Of a DNA stretch of 64,000 bases, positions 7,338 to 15,192 are shown in pieces. Numbering within the stretch: the stretch's first letter is position 1; every line of letters begins with the position of its first letter. The DNA lies in the NCBI GenBank assembly GCA_964638635.1, contig CAZXAQ010000007.1, positions 20,305 through 84,304 on the forward strand. The letters are read 5' to 3'. Position numbers and translations under genes: made by a program. Under the pieces are notes generated by a model, which saw nothing but the letters and a program-made list of their open reading frames with translations, was not told where the DNA came from and did no database searches. The DNA comes from SZUA-430 sp964638635 (GTDB taxonomy: Bacteria > Pseudomonadota > Alphaproteobacteria > Micropepsales > Micropepsaceae).

Positions 7338-8570
7338 TTACTGATATCGTAGCGCCTCAATCGGCTGTAGGCGGGCCGCTTGGCGTGCGGGGTAGAAGCC
7401 GAAGAAAACGCCGATGGCCGCGGCCACCGTGAAGGCGAGCGTGACGGAGAAGAGGCTCACCTCCGTCGGCAGGTCCAGGGCTTGGCCGGTGACGATCGAG
7501 AGGCCGGTGCCGATCAGGACGCCGATGAGGCCGCCGCCGAGAGAGAGGATCACGGCTTCGATCAGGAATTGGAGCATGATGTCGCGTTCGCGGGTGCCGA
7601 TCGCTTTGCGGACGCCGATCTCGCGGGTGCGTTCGGTCACCGAGACCAGCATGATGTTCATGATGCCGATGCCGCCGACGAGGAGGCTGATGGCGGCGAT
7701 CGAGCCCAAGAGGAGCGAGATGGCGCGGGTGGCGGAGGCGACGCTTTCGGCGATCGCGGTCAGGTCGCGGATCGAGAAGTCGTCGTCGGCGTCCTCGGCC
7801 AGTCGATGGCGGTCGCGCAGCACTTCGCGCATTTGTTCTTCGAGTTTCTTCATCACCTCCGGCGTGGCGGCCTGGACGAACATGGTGCGCACGGAGCCTG
7901 GGAAGGCCGAGCCGAACAAACGGCGCTGCGCGGTTTGGAACGGCACGATGATGACGTCGTCTTGGTCTTGGCCCTGAAGGCTTTGGCCCTGCTTGGCGAG
8001 AAGGCCGATGATCGTGAAGGGGATGTTCTTGATGCGGATCGTGCGGCCGACAGGGTCTTCGTCCTCGGCGAAGAGGTTGGTGGCGACGGTGCTGCCGATG
8101 ACGGCGACGGGGGCGGCCGAGCGCTCGGCCACGTCGTCGAACGGATCGCCAGAGGCGAATTTCCAGTTGCGGATTCGGAAGTAGTCGGGCGTGGTTCCGG
8201 TGATCTGGGTGCTCCAGTTCTGGCCCTCGTTCACGGTTTGCGCGACGCCGGAGTTGATGGGGGCGACGGCTTCAACGCCGGCAAGTTCGGCAAGGTCGCG
8301 CGCGTCCTCGATCGTGAGCGTCGGGGCGGAGCCGAAGCCGCCGCGCAGGCCGCCCGAGGTCGTTGAGCCCGAGAGAATGATGAACAGGTTCGCGCCCTGC
8401 GAGGAGATGGACTGCTGGACGCTCAGTTCGACGCCGCGGCCAATGGCGAGCATCAGCACGACCGCGCCGACGCCGATGATGATGCCGAGCATGGTCAGGA
8501 ACGAGCGCAGGCCCGTCGAGCGCATCGAGATCAGAGCTTCCCCGAGGATGGCGCTGTTCTTCATGCTCAT
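7338..8570 (-). CDS. MacB-type ABC transporter permease
   Basis: A 410-residue permease of the MacB/FtsX fold. There is one N-terminal membrane helix (LRSFLTMLGIIIGVGAVVLML), a large periplasmic MacB_PCD domain of about 230 residues, then three C-terminal helices around SIAAISLLVGGIGIMNIMLVSVTERTREIG, the signature of this family. It pairs with the ATPase whose gene overlaps it by 4 bp (8567-8570). Unlike E. coli MacB, the ATPase is a separate polypeptide. The complex would couple ATP hydrolysis to substrate export through a TolC-like channel. A second in-frame ATG lies two codons in. Confidence 0.92.
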   Translation of the reverse strand: MSMKNSAILGEALISMRSTGLRSFLTMLGIIIGVGAVVLMLAIGRGVELSVQQSISSQGANLFIILSGSTTSGGLRGGFGSAPTLTIEDARDLAELAGVEAVAPINSGVAQTVNEGQNWSTQITGTTPDYFRIRNWKFASGDPFDDVAERSAAPVAVIGSTVATNLFAEDEDPVGRTIRIKNIPFTIIGLLAKQGQSLQGQDQDDVIIVPFQTAQRRLFGSAFPGSVRTMFVQAATPEVMKKLEEQMREVLRDRHRLAEDADDDFSIRDLTAIAESVASATRAISLLLGSIAAISLLVGGIGIMNIMLVSVTERTREIGVRKAIGTRERDIMLQFLIEAVILSLGGGLIGVLIGTGLSIVTGQALDLPTEVSLFSVTLAFTVAAAIGVFFGFYPARQAARLQPIEALRYQ

Positions 8571-9265
8571 GCGGCGAGCCCCGCTTGCACGGGGCCGTCA
8601 TAAACGATGCGGCCGTCCTTGAACTTCACGAGGCGCTTGGCGTGGGCGGCGATGTCGGCTTCGTGTGTCACGAGAACGATCGTGATGCCGCCGATCGAAT
8701 TCAGCCCCGAGATGATGCGCATGATGTCGGCGGACGACGTCGAGTCCAAATTGCCGGTGGGTTCGTCGGCGAGGATCAGCGGCGGTTCCATCGCGAGGGC
8801 GCGGGCGATGGCGACGCGCTGCTGCTGGCCGCCGGAAAGCTGGTTCGGGCGCGAGTTGTAGCGGCCTTTGAGGCCCACTTGGTCGAGCAGATCGCGCGCA
8901 CGCGGCGCCCATTCGCTGCGGGGCAAGCCGCCGCAGATCATCGGCAGCGCGACGTTGTCGAGGGCGGAGCGGCGCTGCAGCAGGTTGAAGCCCTGGAACA
9001 CGAAACCGATCATGCGGTTGCGTAGCTCGGCGGCGCGGTTCTTCGTCAGGCGCGTGGTGTCTTCGCCGCCGAGGTGGTAGGCGCCGCTGTCGGCGGTGTC
9101 GAGGCAGCCCAGGATGTTCATGAACGTCGACTTGCCGGAACCGGACGGGCCCATGAGGGCGACGAACTCGCCGGGGTAGACCTTCAGCGAGACTTGGCGC
9201 AACACGGGGACGAGCGCGGTGTAGGATTTGTCGATGCGGTCGACTTGGATCAGCGGTTCGCTCAT
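8567..9265 (-). CDS. MacB-type ABC transporter ATPase
   Basis: A 232-residue ABC ATPase with Walker A GPSGSGKST, signature LSGGQQQRVAIARAL, Walker B LILADEPTGNLD and the switch histidine in LVTHEADI. The closest relatives by motif are the LolD/MacB group that powers mechanotransmission-type exporters. The start at 9265 is 5 bp downstream of the adaptor stop, and the stop overlaps the permease start by 4 bp, so adaptor, ATPase and permease form one operon. Confidence 0.94.
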   Translation of the reverse strand: MSEPLIQVDRIDKSYTALVPVLRQVSLKVYPGEFVALMGPSGSGKSTFMNILGCLDTADSGAYHLGGEDTTRLTKNRAAELRNRMIGFVFQGFNLLQRRSALDNVALPMICGGLPRSEWAPRARDLLDQVGLKGRYNSRPNQLSGGQQQRVAIARALAMEPPLILADEPTGNLDSTSSADIMRIISGLNSIGGITIVLVTHEADIAAHAKRLVKFKDGRIVYDGPVQAGLAA

Positions 9266-9270
9266 CGGCG

Positions 9271-10467
9271 CTACCGCGGCGGTCCGCCGCCGACGCGGAC
9301 TTGCGCGCCGCCGCCGTTGGCCGCGCCGTCGTTCTGGCCGGTGACGACTTTGTCGCCGGCTTTGAGGTCACCGCCCAAGATCTGCGTGAATTTGCCGTCG
9401 CTGAGGCCGGTGAGGACGACGATGCGCTTCGGCTTGCCCGCCTGCAAGACGTAGACGCCGCGCGTGCCGTCGCCTTCTTTGCGTTCGGGTTTGCCGTTGG
9501 CGCGCGGCTTTTCGTTCGGGTCCTTCGGGCGGAAGCGGAGTGCCGCGTTCGGCACGCGCAGTACGTGCTTGGCTTCGCCGATGCGGATGCGCGCGAAGGC
9601 GGTCATGCCGGGCAGGAGTTCGAAGCTCGGGTTGTCGACATCGATCACGGCGTTGTAGGTGACGACGTTCTGCACCGTCGTCGGGTTCAGGCGCACCTGC
9701 CGCACGGTGCCTTTGTAGGTGCGGCCCGGAAAGGCATCGACGGTGAACGTCGCGCCTTGGCCTTGCTTGATCGTGCCGACATCGGCTTCCGACAGGTTCG
9801 TGTTGATCTGCATCGAACGCAGATTTGGCGAGATCTTGAACAGCGTGGGCGTTTGGAAGCTTGCCGCGACCGTTTGGCCGACGTCGACGTCGCGCGAGAG
9901 CACGACGCCGGCGACGGGCGCGCGGATGACGGCGAAGCCCAGGTTCGTTTCGTCGCGTTTGACCGAGGCCGCGGCGATCGCGGCGTCGGCTTCGGTGGAG
10001 GCGACTTGTTGGGCGGCGGTATCGACATCGTTCTTCGAGGCGCCGCCCGCGTCGAGGATGCTTTTGCGCCGCTCGTAGGTGAGGCGCGCGAGGCGGGCCG
10101 CGGCCTCTGCCTTTTTCAGCTGCGCGCGGCTTTGCGCGAGCGCTGCGTCGAGCAGGCGGGTGTCGAGTTCGGCCAAGACCTGGCCTTCGTCGACGAGTTC
10201 GTTGAAATCGGATTTGACGGTTTTGACGACGCCGGAAATTTGCGTGCCGACGTTGATGACGCTGACCGGGTTCAGCGTGCCGTTCGCTTGCGCCACCTGC
10301 GTGATGTCACCTAGCTCGGCGGCGGCGGTTTCGTAGTTCGCTTGCTGCGCCGGCGCAGGGCTCAGCGCGCGCCACGCGAAATACGCGCCGCCCAACACCA
10401 CTGCGGCGATGATCAGATTACGCCAACTGAACACGACAACCCCAAGCCCCAGGGTTGAGATAGACAC
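9271..10467 (-). CDS. MacA-like periplasmic adaptor (HlyD/RND family)
   Basis: A 398-residue membrane fusion protein. An N-terminal anchor (NLIIAAVVLGGAYFAW) is followed by a lipoyl-like half-motif VINVGTQISGVVKTV, a coiled-coil hairpin of about 100 residues rich in Ala/Glu/Lys, the second half FAVIRAPVAGVVLSRDVDVGQTV, then beta-barrel and membrane-proximal domains. It bridges the inner-membrane ABC exporter and the outer-membrane channel. The GTG at 10467 gives the longest frame; a GTG at 10434 directly before the anchor is an alternative. The C-terminus is glycine-rich. Confidence 0.9.
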   Translation of the reverse strand: MSISTLGLGVVVFSWRNLIIAAVVLGGAYFAWRALSPAPAQQANYETAAAELGDITQVAQANGTLNPVSVINVGTQISGVVKTVKSDFNELVDEGQVLAELDTRLLDAALAQSRAQLKKAEAAARLARLTYERRKSILDAGGASKNDVDTAAQQVASTEADAAIAAASVKRDETNLGFAVIRAPVAGVVLSRDVDVGQTVAASFQTPTLFKISPNLRSMQINTNLSEADVGTIKQGQGATFTVDAFPGRTYKGTVRQVRLNPTTVQNVVTYNAVIDVDNPSFELLPGMTAFARIRIGEAKHVLRVPNAALRFRPKDPNEKPRANGKPERKEGDGTRGVYVLQAGKPKRIVVLTGLSDGKFTQILGGDLKAGDKVVTGQNDGAANGGGAQVRVGGGPPR

Positions 10468-10558
10468 GCGGCGGCAAATGGGTAAGTTGCAATTGCGTGA
10501 GTGGCGTTCGTGGCGGCTCGCTGTTGCAGATGCGCACTCGCCTCACAGGCGAAATGGA

Positions 10559-11938
10559 TCAGCTCTTTTCGTTCCAACCGCCACCTAGCACGCGATATAG
10601 GCCGACAATCGCTTGCAGGCGCGCGCCTTTGACTTGGGCGAGCTGGTCTTGCGCTTGGAACATCGAGGTTTGGCTGTTCAGCACGTTCAGATAATCGACG
10701 AGGCCGGCGCGGTATTGCAGCTCGGCGATACGGAAGGATTCCGCGGCGGCCGCGGCCGCTTTCGCTTGTTGGCGCTCTTGCTCTTCGAGATTGGCGACCG
10801 CGCTGAGCGCGACGTCCACGTCCGAAAAGGCCGTGAGCGCCGCGCTGCGATAGGAGGTGAGCAGCTCTTCGCGGCGGGCCATCGCGGCGTCTTCGCGGGC
10901 GGCGAGCGCGCCGGCGTCGAAGATCGTCTGCAGAAGCGAGCCCGCGATCGCGTAAGCGGCGTTCTGGCCGTTGAGAAGGCCGGCGAGCGCGGTGCTGGCG
11001 ACGCCCGCGTTTCCGGTGAGCGAAATCGTGGGCAGGAACGCTGCGCGCGCGGCGCCGACATTCGCGTCCGCCGCGGCGAGGGTGGCCTCGGCGCGCTTCA
11101 CGTCGGGGCGGCGGGCGAGAAGCTCCGACGGCAGGCCCGGCGCGACGGTGGGCGTGAGCAGGCCTGCAAGCGATTGGGCTTCCACGGCAAAGCCCTGCGG
11201 CGGGCGGCCGAGCAGCAACGCGAGCGAGGCGGCGGCTTGGCGTTCCTGCTGCGCGATGGCGGGCAGTTGCGCGCGTTGCGAGGCGACGATGTTCTGCTGC
11301 TGCGCCATTTGCAGCGGGCTGATGAGGCCGGCCTTCAGCTGTAGTTCGGTGAGCGCGAGCAGGCGGTCGGCGTTCTCGACGTTCTTCTTGGCGTAAGAGA
11401 GCCGGTCGCGTAGCGCGAGGAGTTGGAAGTACGTCGTAGCGACGCTCGCGACCGTCGTGAGGGCTACGGTTTCCTGGTCGTATCGGCTGGCGCGGAGCGA
11501 GGCGTCGGCGCCGCGAGCGTCCGCGAGGTTGCGGCCCCAGAAGTCGAGTTCGTATGAGGCAGTCAGGTTTGCGCCGAGGGACTTCGTTTTCAGGCCGGGG
11601 CCGTGGATGTCGCCGGATTCATCCGCACGAAGGCCGGCACCGATCGCGGGCAACAGCGACGATCCGGCGATGCGCGCTTGGGCATCGGCTTGCTCCACGC
11701 GGAAGCGGGCTGCGGCGAGGTTCAGGTTGTTCGTTTGCGCAGCGGCGATGAGCGCGTTGAGTTCGTTGCTGCCGAAGTTCTTCCACCAGGTTTGCGACGG
11801 CCAGATCGCGGCGTCTGAAGGAATCTCCTGGCCCCAGCTTTGCGGCGTGTCGTTTTGCGGGAGACCGGGGCCGGTGTAATCGCCGACGCAGCCGCTCAAC
11901 GCGAGCGTCAAGCTCCCGACCAACAACACGCGCCGCAT
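10559..11938 (-). CDS. NodT-type outer-membrane efflux lipoprotein (TolC-like)
   Basis: A 459-residue outer-membrane factor. The signal peptide ends in a lipobox (LALSGC), so it should be acylated and sorted to the outer membrane. Two repeated coiled-coil OEP domains follow, with conserved motifs such as ANLTASYELDFWGRN, GLPSELLARRPDVKRAEATL and AALTAFSDVDVAL. It is the likely exit duct for the MacAB-like exporter encoded just downstream; the gap to the adaptor gene is about 90 bp. The start at 11938 has GGGGGA upstream and leads straight into the signal peptide. Confidence 0.92.
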   Translation of the reverse strand: MRRVLLVGSLTLALSGCVGDYTGPGLPQNDTPQSWGQEIPSDAAIWPSQTWWKNFGSNELNALIAAAQTNNLNLAAARFRVEQADAQARIAGSSLLPAIGAGLRADESGDIHGPGLKTKSLGANLTASYELDFWGRNLADARGADASLRASRYDQETVALTTVASVATTYFQLLALRDRLSYAKKNVENADRLLALTELQLKAGLISPLQMAQQQNIVASQRAQLPAIAQQERQAAASLALLLGRPPQGFAVEAQSLAGLLTPTVAPGLPSELLARRPDVKRAEATLAAADANVGAARAAFLPTISLTGNAGVASTALAGLLNGQNAAYAIAGSLLQTIFDAGALAAREDAAMARREELLTSYRSAALTAFSDVDVALSAVANLEEQERQQAKAAAAAAESFRIAELQYRAGLVDYLNVLNSQTSMFQAQDQLAQVKGARLQAIVGLYRVLGGGWNEKS

Positions 11939-12036
11939 GACGTCCCCCACTTACAGCGGCGACTGTTCGCAGGTGGCCTGAGCACAGCGCAAGCGTTAAC
12001 TCGCTCACAAATACGTGCGCCGGTTGTCCGGCGGCG

Positions 12037-13110
12037 TCAGCGTTCGCCCAGATATTCGAAGATACGCTTCTTCCAGACGTCGGAGGCTTTGATGGCGAGC
12101 AGTTCTTGGTTGATCGCGCGGCGGTGCGGGCTGCCGTTGGGGAGCGCGAAGGCGTAGTCCTGCGGGGCGAAGTTGTCGGGCAGGACGACGATGCGGTCCT
12201 TGTAGTCCTTCTGCGCCATGTATTGCAGGATCGGCGCGTCGTAAACGAAGGCGTCGATCTTGCCGTCGACGACGGCGGCGAGACCGTCGGCGACGTTCGC
12301 GTAGGCGGTCGCGCGGACGCGTTCGTTGGCGAGCCATTGCGCGCCGGTCGAGCCGCCGATCGCGCCGACGCGCATGTTCGGCAGGTCTTCGACGCCGCGC
12401 ACCCGGCCTTGCAGCGACTGCACGGTGAGCGCGGACGTGACCACGCCGGTGAAGAACGTGAGCGTGACGAGGCTGATCACGACCCAGAGCGCGGCGAGCG
12501 TGCGGCCGAGCGCGGTGCGCGGCTCGGGCGGCGTGAATGAGGCGGTGAGCAGCATCGTGAGCGACGACCAAAACCCCTCGCTGGGAGCGTCCATGTCGGC
12601 GTTCGCCTTGCGCTCGACGAACCAGAGCAACACGCCGACCGCGACGATGGCGGCGAATACGCTGAGCGCGACCGCCAACCACGTCCAGGTGAACATGGCC
12701 GAGAGTGCGGTCCAGACCGGCGAGTCGTTCGAGGGCGCGGTTGCAATCGCGAGGCCGGTCGTGAAGAACGGGTGCGAGAAGTCGAGCCGGCGCTGGCGTT
12801 CCTCGGTCACGGTGATCGCCGCGACGCCAGCGTCGAAGGTCTTGTCGGCGACGCCGTCGATGAGGTCCTTGACGGTGGCCGCTTCTTCAAAGCGGTAGTT
12901 GAGTTGCAGGCGGGCGGCGATGTCGCGCCAGAGGTCGATCGAGATGCCTTGCCATTGGCCGCCGCCGTCTTTGAACGCGAACGGCGGCACGACGCGCGTG
13001 CCGATGACGAGCGTTTTCGCTTGCGGCGGCTCCTGCGGCTGTCGCGATGCGGCGGCGGCGATGTCGAGTGCGAGGAGCAGGGCGAGGACAACGGCGAGGT
13101 AGCGGTGCAC
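12037..13110 (-). CDS. Prokaryotic ionotropic glutamate receptor-like channel
   Basis: A 357-residue protein combining a periplasmic amino-acid-binding fold with an inserted ion-channel module. The signal peptide is HRYLAVVLALLLALDIAAAA. Binding lobe 1 (PPFAFKDGGGQWQGISIDLWRDIA to RRLDFSHPFF) is followed by a helix TWLAVALSVFAAIVAVGVLLW, a pore segment FWSSLTMLLTASFTPPEPRT, a second helix WVVISLVTLTFFTGVVTSAL, then lobe 2. This is the GluR0-type order. The potassium-type filter TVGYG is absent. I chose GTG at 13110 because GGAG stands 7 nt before it and the signal peptide follows directly; the ATG at 13158 lacks a ribosome site. Confidence 0.82.
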   Translation of the reverse strand: MHRYLAVVLALLLALDIAAAASRQPQEPPQAKTLVIGTRVVPPFAFKDGGGQWQGISIDLWRDIAARLQLNYRFEEAATVKDLIDGVADKTFDAGVAAITVTEERQRRLDFSHPFFTTGLAIATAPSNDSPVWTALSAMFTWTWLAVALSVFAAIVAVGVLLWFVERKANADMDAPSEGFWSSLTMLLTASFTPPEPRTALGRTLAALWVVISLVTLTFFTGVVTSALTVQSLQGRVRGVEDLPNMRVGAIGGSTGAQWLANERVRATAYANVADGLAAVVDGKIDAFVYDAPILQYMAQKDYKDRIVVLPDNFAPQDYAFALPNGSPHRRAINQELLAIKASDVWKKRIFEYLGER

Positions 13111-13302
13111 GTGTGGGCTCCGAAGCTTTGCTGTGAATCGCTGACGATTGTTTGACATACAGCATGTGCTGCACTGCGTCTGCGGCGCACAGCGCAACCA
13201 GTGAGTGCTCTGTGCGGTTCGGTTCGCCTTCCGCCGATGAGGGACATCTTTGCAACCGTCCTTGGTCAGGGCATAACCTGAGCGAAGGCCGGAGAGATTT
13301 CT

Positions 13303-13923
13303 ATGCGCGTCACCAAGTTTGCGATGGTTCTTGTCGCTGCCCTCACACTGTCCCTGGCGGCGTGCCAGATGAACGTCAGCATGTATGAGGGTGCCGACGC
13401 GGGATACGCGGTGGCGTCTATCGCCGTCCAAACGGACTCCACCTACAGCAACGTGCAACTCGACTTTCGCGGGGTTGACGGCAAAGCCGACAGTTACTTG
13501 TTTTGGGTGAACGACGACGCGGTGGCCGCGCCGGCCGCGGACTTCAAGTCTGGAAGCGAGCATGGCGGTATCGCAACGCTCAAGCTGAAGCCTGGGCGTT
13601 ATGAATTCTACAGTTTCGGCGTTTCTGCGCCGGGCGTTGGCTATACGCCGCGTGTTGCGTTTTCGGTTCCGATCACGATCGAGGCCGGGAAGGTCGCCTA
13701 TCTCGGCCAATACCTAACGCTGGGGTTGCCTAAGGAGGGTTTGTTCGGCGGCGAAGTGTTGGGTGCGCCCTATTTCGTCGTTTCGAACCAGCAGCAACGG
13801 GACCTACCGCTCGCTGCAAAGCGCAAGCCTGAACTGGCGGGACTCCCAGTCGTGACGCAGGTCCCTGATCCCGCAACGCTGGGCGTTCCCTACTTCCGCT
13901 CTGCGCCGATACCGCGGAACTAG
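13303..13923 (+). CDS. Putative lipoprotein, DUF2846-like
   Basis: A 206-residue exported protein with a lipobox (SLAAC at residues 18-22). The mature part is predicted to be beta-rich, with LKLKPGRYEFYSFGV and ITIEAGKVAYLGQYL. These resemble DUF2846-type lipoproteins, in which a growth- or peptide-like beta sandwich is exposed to the periplasm. Function is unknown. It ends 2 bp before the stop of the convergent P450 gene. Confidence 0.68.
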   Translation: MRVTKFAMVLVAALTLSLAACQMNVSMYEGADAGYAVASIAVQTDSTYSNVQLDFRGVDGKADSYLFWVNDDAVAAPAADFKSGSEHGGIATLKLKPGRYEFYSFGVSAPGVGYTPRVAFSVPITIEAGKVAYLGQYLTLGLPKEGLFGGEVLGAPYFVVSNQQQRDLPLAAKRKPELAGLPVVTQVPDPATLGVPYFRSAPIPRN

Positions 13924-13924
13924 G

Positions 13925-15160
13925 CTAGCTCAAGTGGACACGTAGGTTCTGCAGGCCGTGGAAGAACACGGTGGGTTTCCATGCGATGTTCTCGTCGACC
14001 AGGCGCATCTTCGGGAAGCGGTCGAACAGCATTTGGAACACGACTTGGGCTTCGAGGCGGGCGAGGGGCGCGCCGATGCAGATGTGGGCGCCGCCACCGA
14101 AGGCGACGTGGGGTTTGGCTTGGCGCGTGATGTCGAACGTGTCGGGGTTGGCGTAGGCGCGCGGGTCGCGGTTCGCGGCGGGGAGCCAGGTGATGATCGC
14201 TTGCTTCGGTTTGATCGGGCAACCTTGCGGTTCCATCTCGCGCGAGGCGACGCGCACGGTGATGTCGACCGGCGACTCGTAGCGTAGGACCTCCTCGATT
14301 GCGGGGCCGATCAGTTTCGGGTCGGCCTTCAGTTTCGCGAGCTGATCGGGGTGCTTCAGCAGGTTGTAGATCCCGTTGCCGATGAGGTCGGTGGTGGTGA
14401 GGTTGCCCGCGACGAGGAAGCCGATCAGGTTGTCGCGGATTTCAAGGTCGCTGAGTTGCGTGCCGTGGTCTTGGGCTTCGAGGATGTCGTTGATGAGGTC
14501 ATCGTGCTTCGTCTTACGACGCTTGGCGACTTCCACCTCGAAAAATCGGCGCAGTGCCAGCGCGCCTTTGATGTAGCGTTCGGTTTCTTCCGGTGTGCGC
14601 ACGGCTTTCAGGCTCAAGATCAGGCCTTCCGACCATTCGCGGAATTCGTGGAAGCGGCTTTCATCCAGGCCGAGCACGCGCGCGATCACCTTCACGGGCA
14701 CAGGGATGGCCAGTTCTTCCATCAGGTCGACGGGGCCTGGTTTGGCCGCGAGGTTGTCGAGTATGCCGCCAACGATGTTTTCCACATCGCCCTTGCACTT
14801 CGCGACGCGGGCGTAGAGCGCCTTTTGCAGCGGCGGGCGGACACGAGCGTGTTCCTCGCCCTCAAGGAAGATGATGTTGCGGATGCCACCTTCTTGGCGC
14901 AGTTCCTGCGGCTCGTTGATTTCGCGGAGCTTGAGGATCGCCGCCTCGTCTTCGGCTCTTGCGGCCGTGCGCCACATCGTGCGGTCGGTGAGCACGCCGC
15001 GCGCGTCATCGTAGCGCGAAACGAAGAACGCACCGAACATCGGATCGCGTTTGACCGGGCATTGTTCGCGTAGTGCCGTGAGCCGCTCTTCGCGGTGCGC
15101 GTGGTAGTCCGGATCCATCTGGGTGAGGCCGAAGCCTTCGGGGAGGGGTTTGTTGGTCAT
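13925..15160 (-). CDS. Cytochrome P450
   Basis: A 411-residue bacterial class I P450 (soluble; needs separate ferredoxin and reductase, which are not encoded nearby). The heme ligand is Cys361 in FGGGAHICIGAP. The K-helix ExxR is in EEVLRYESP, and the I-helix segment is FLVAGNLTTTDLIGN. In most P450s the I-helix reads AGxET or AGxDT; here the acid is Leu, while the Thr is kept, which may alter proton delivery. Length and motif spacing are normal. The substrate cannot be predicted. The gene stands alone between a convergent lipoprotein gene and the cyclase gene. Confidence 0.94.
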   Translation of the reverse strand: MTNKPLPEGFGLTQMDPDYHAHREERLTALREQCPVKRDPMFGAFFVSRYDDARGVLTDRTMWRTAARAEDEAAILKLREINEPQELRQEGGIRNIIFLEGEEHARVRPPLQKALYARVAKCKGDVENIVGGILDNLAAKPGPVDLMEELAIPVPVKVIARVLGLDESRFHEFREWSEGLILSLKAVRTPEETERYIKGALALRRFFEVEVAKRRKTKHDDLINDILEAQDHGTQLSDLEIRDNLIGFLVAGNLTTTDLIGNGIYNLLKHPDQLAKLKADPKLIGPAIEEVLRYESPVDITVRVASREMEPQGCPIKPKQAIITWLPAANRDPRAYANPDTFDITRQAKPHVAFGGGAHICIGAPLARLEAQVVFQMLFDRFPKMRLVDENIAWKPTVFFHGLQNLRVHLS

Positions 15161-15192
15161 CCTACGGCTCCCATTTGGTTGTCGTTTCCAAC

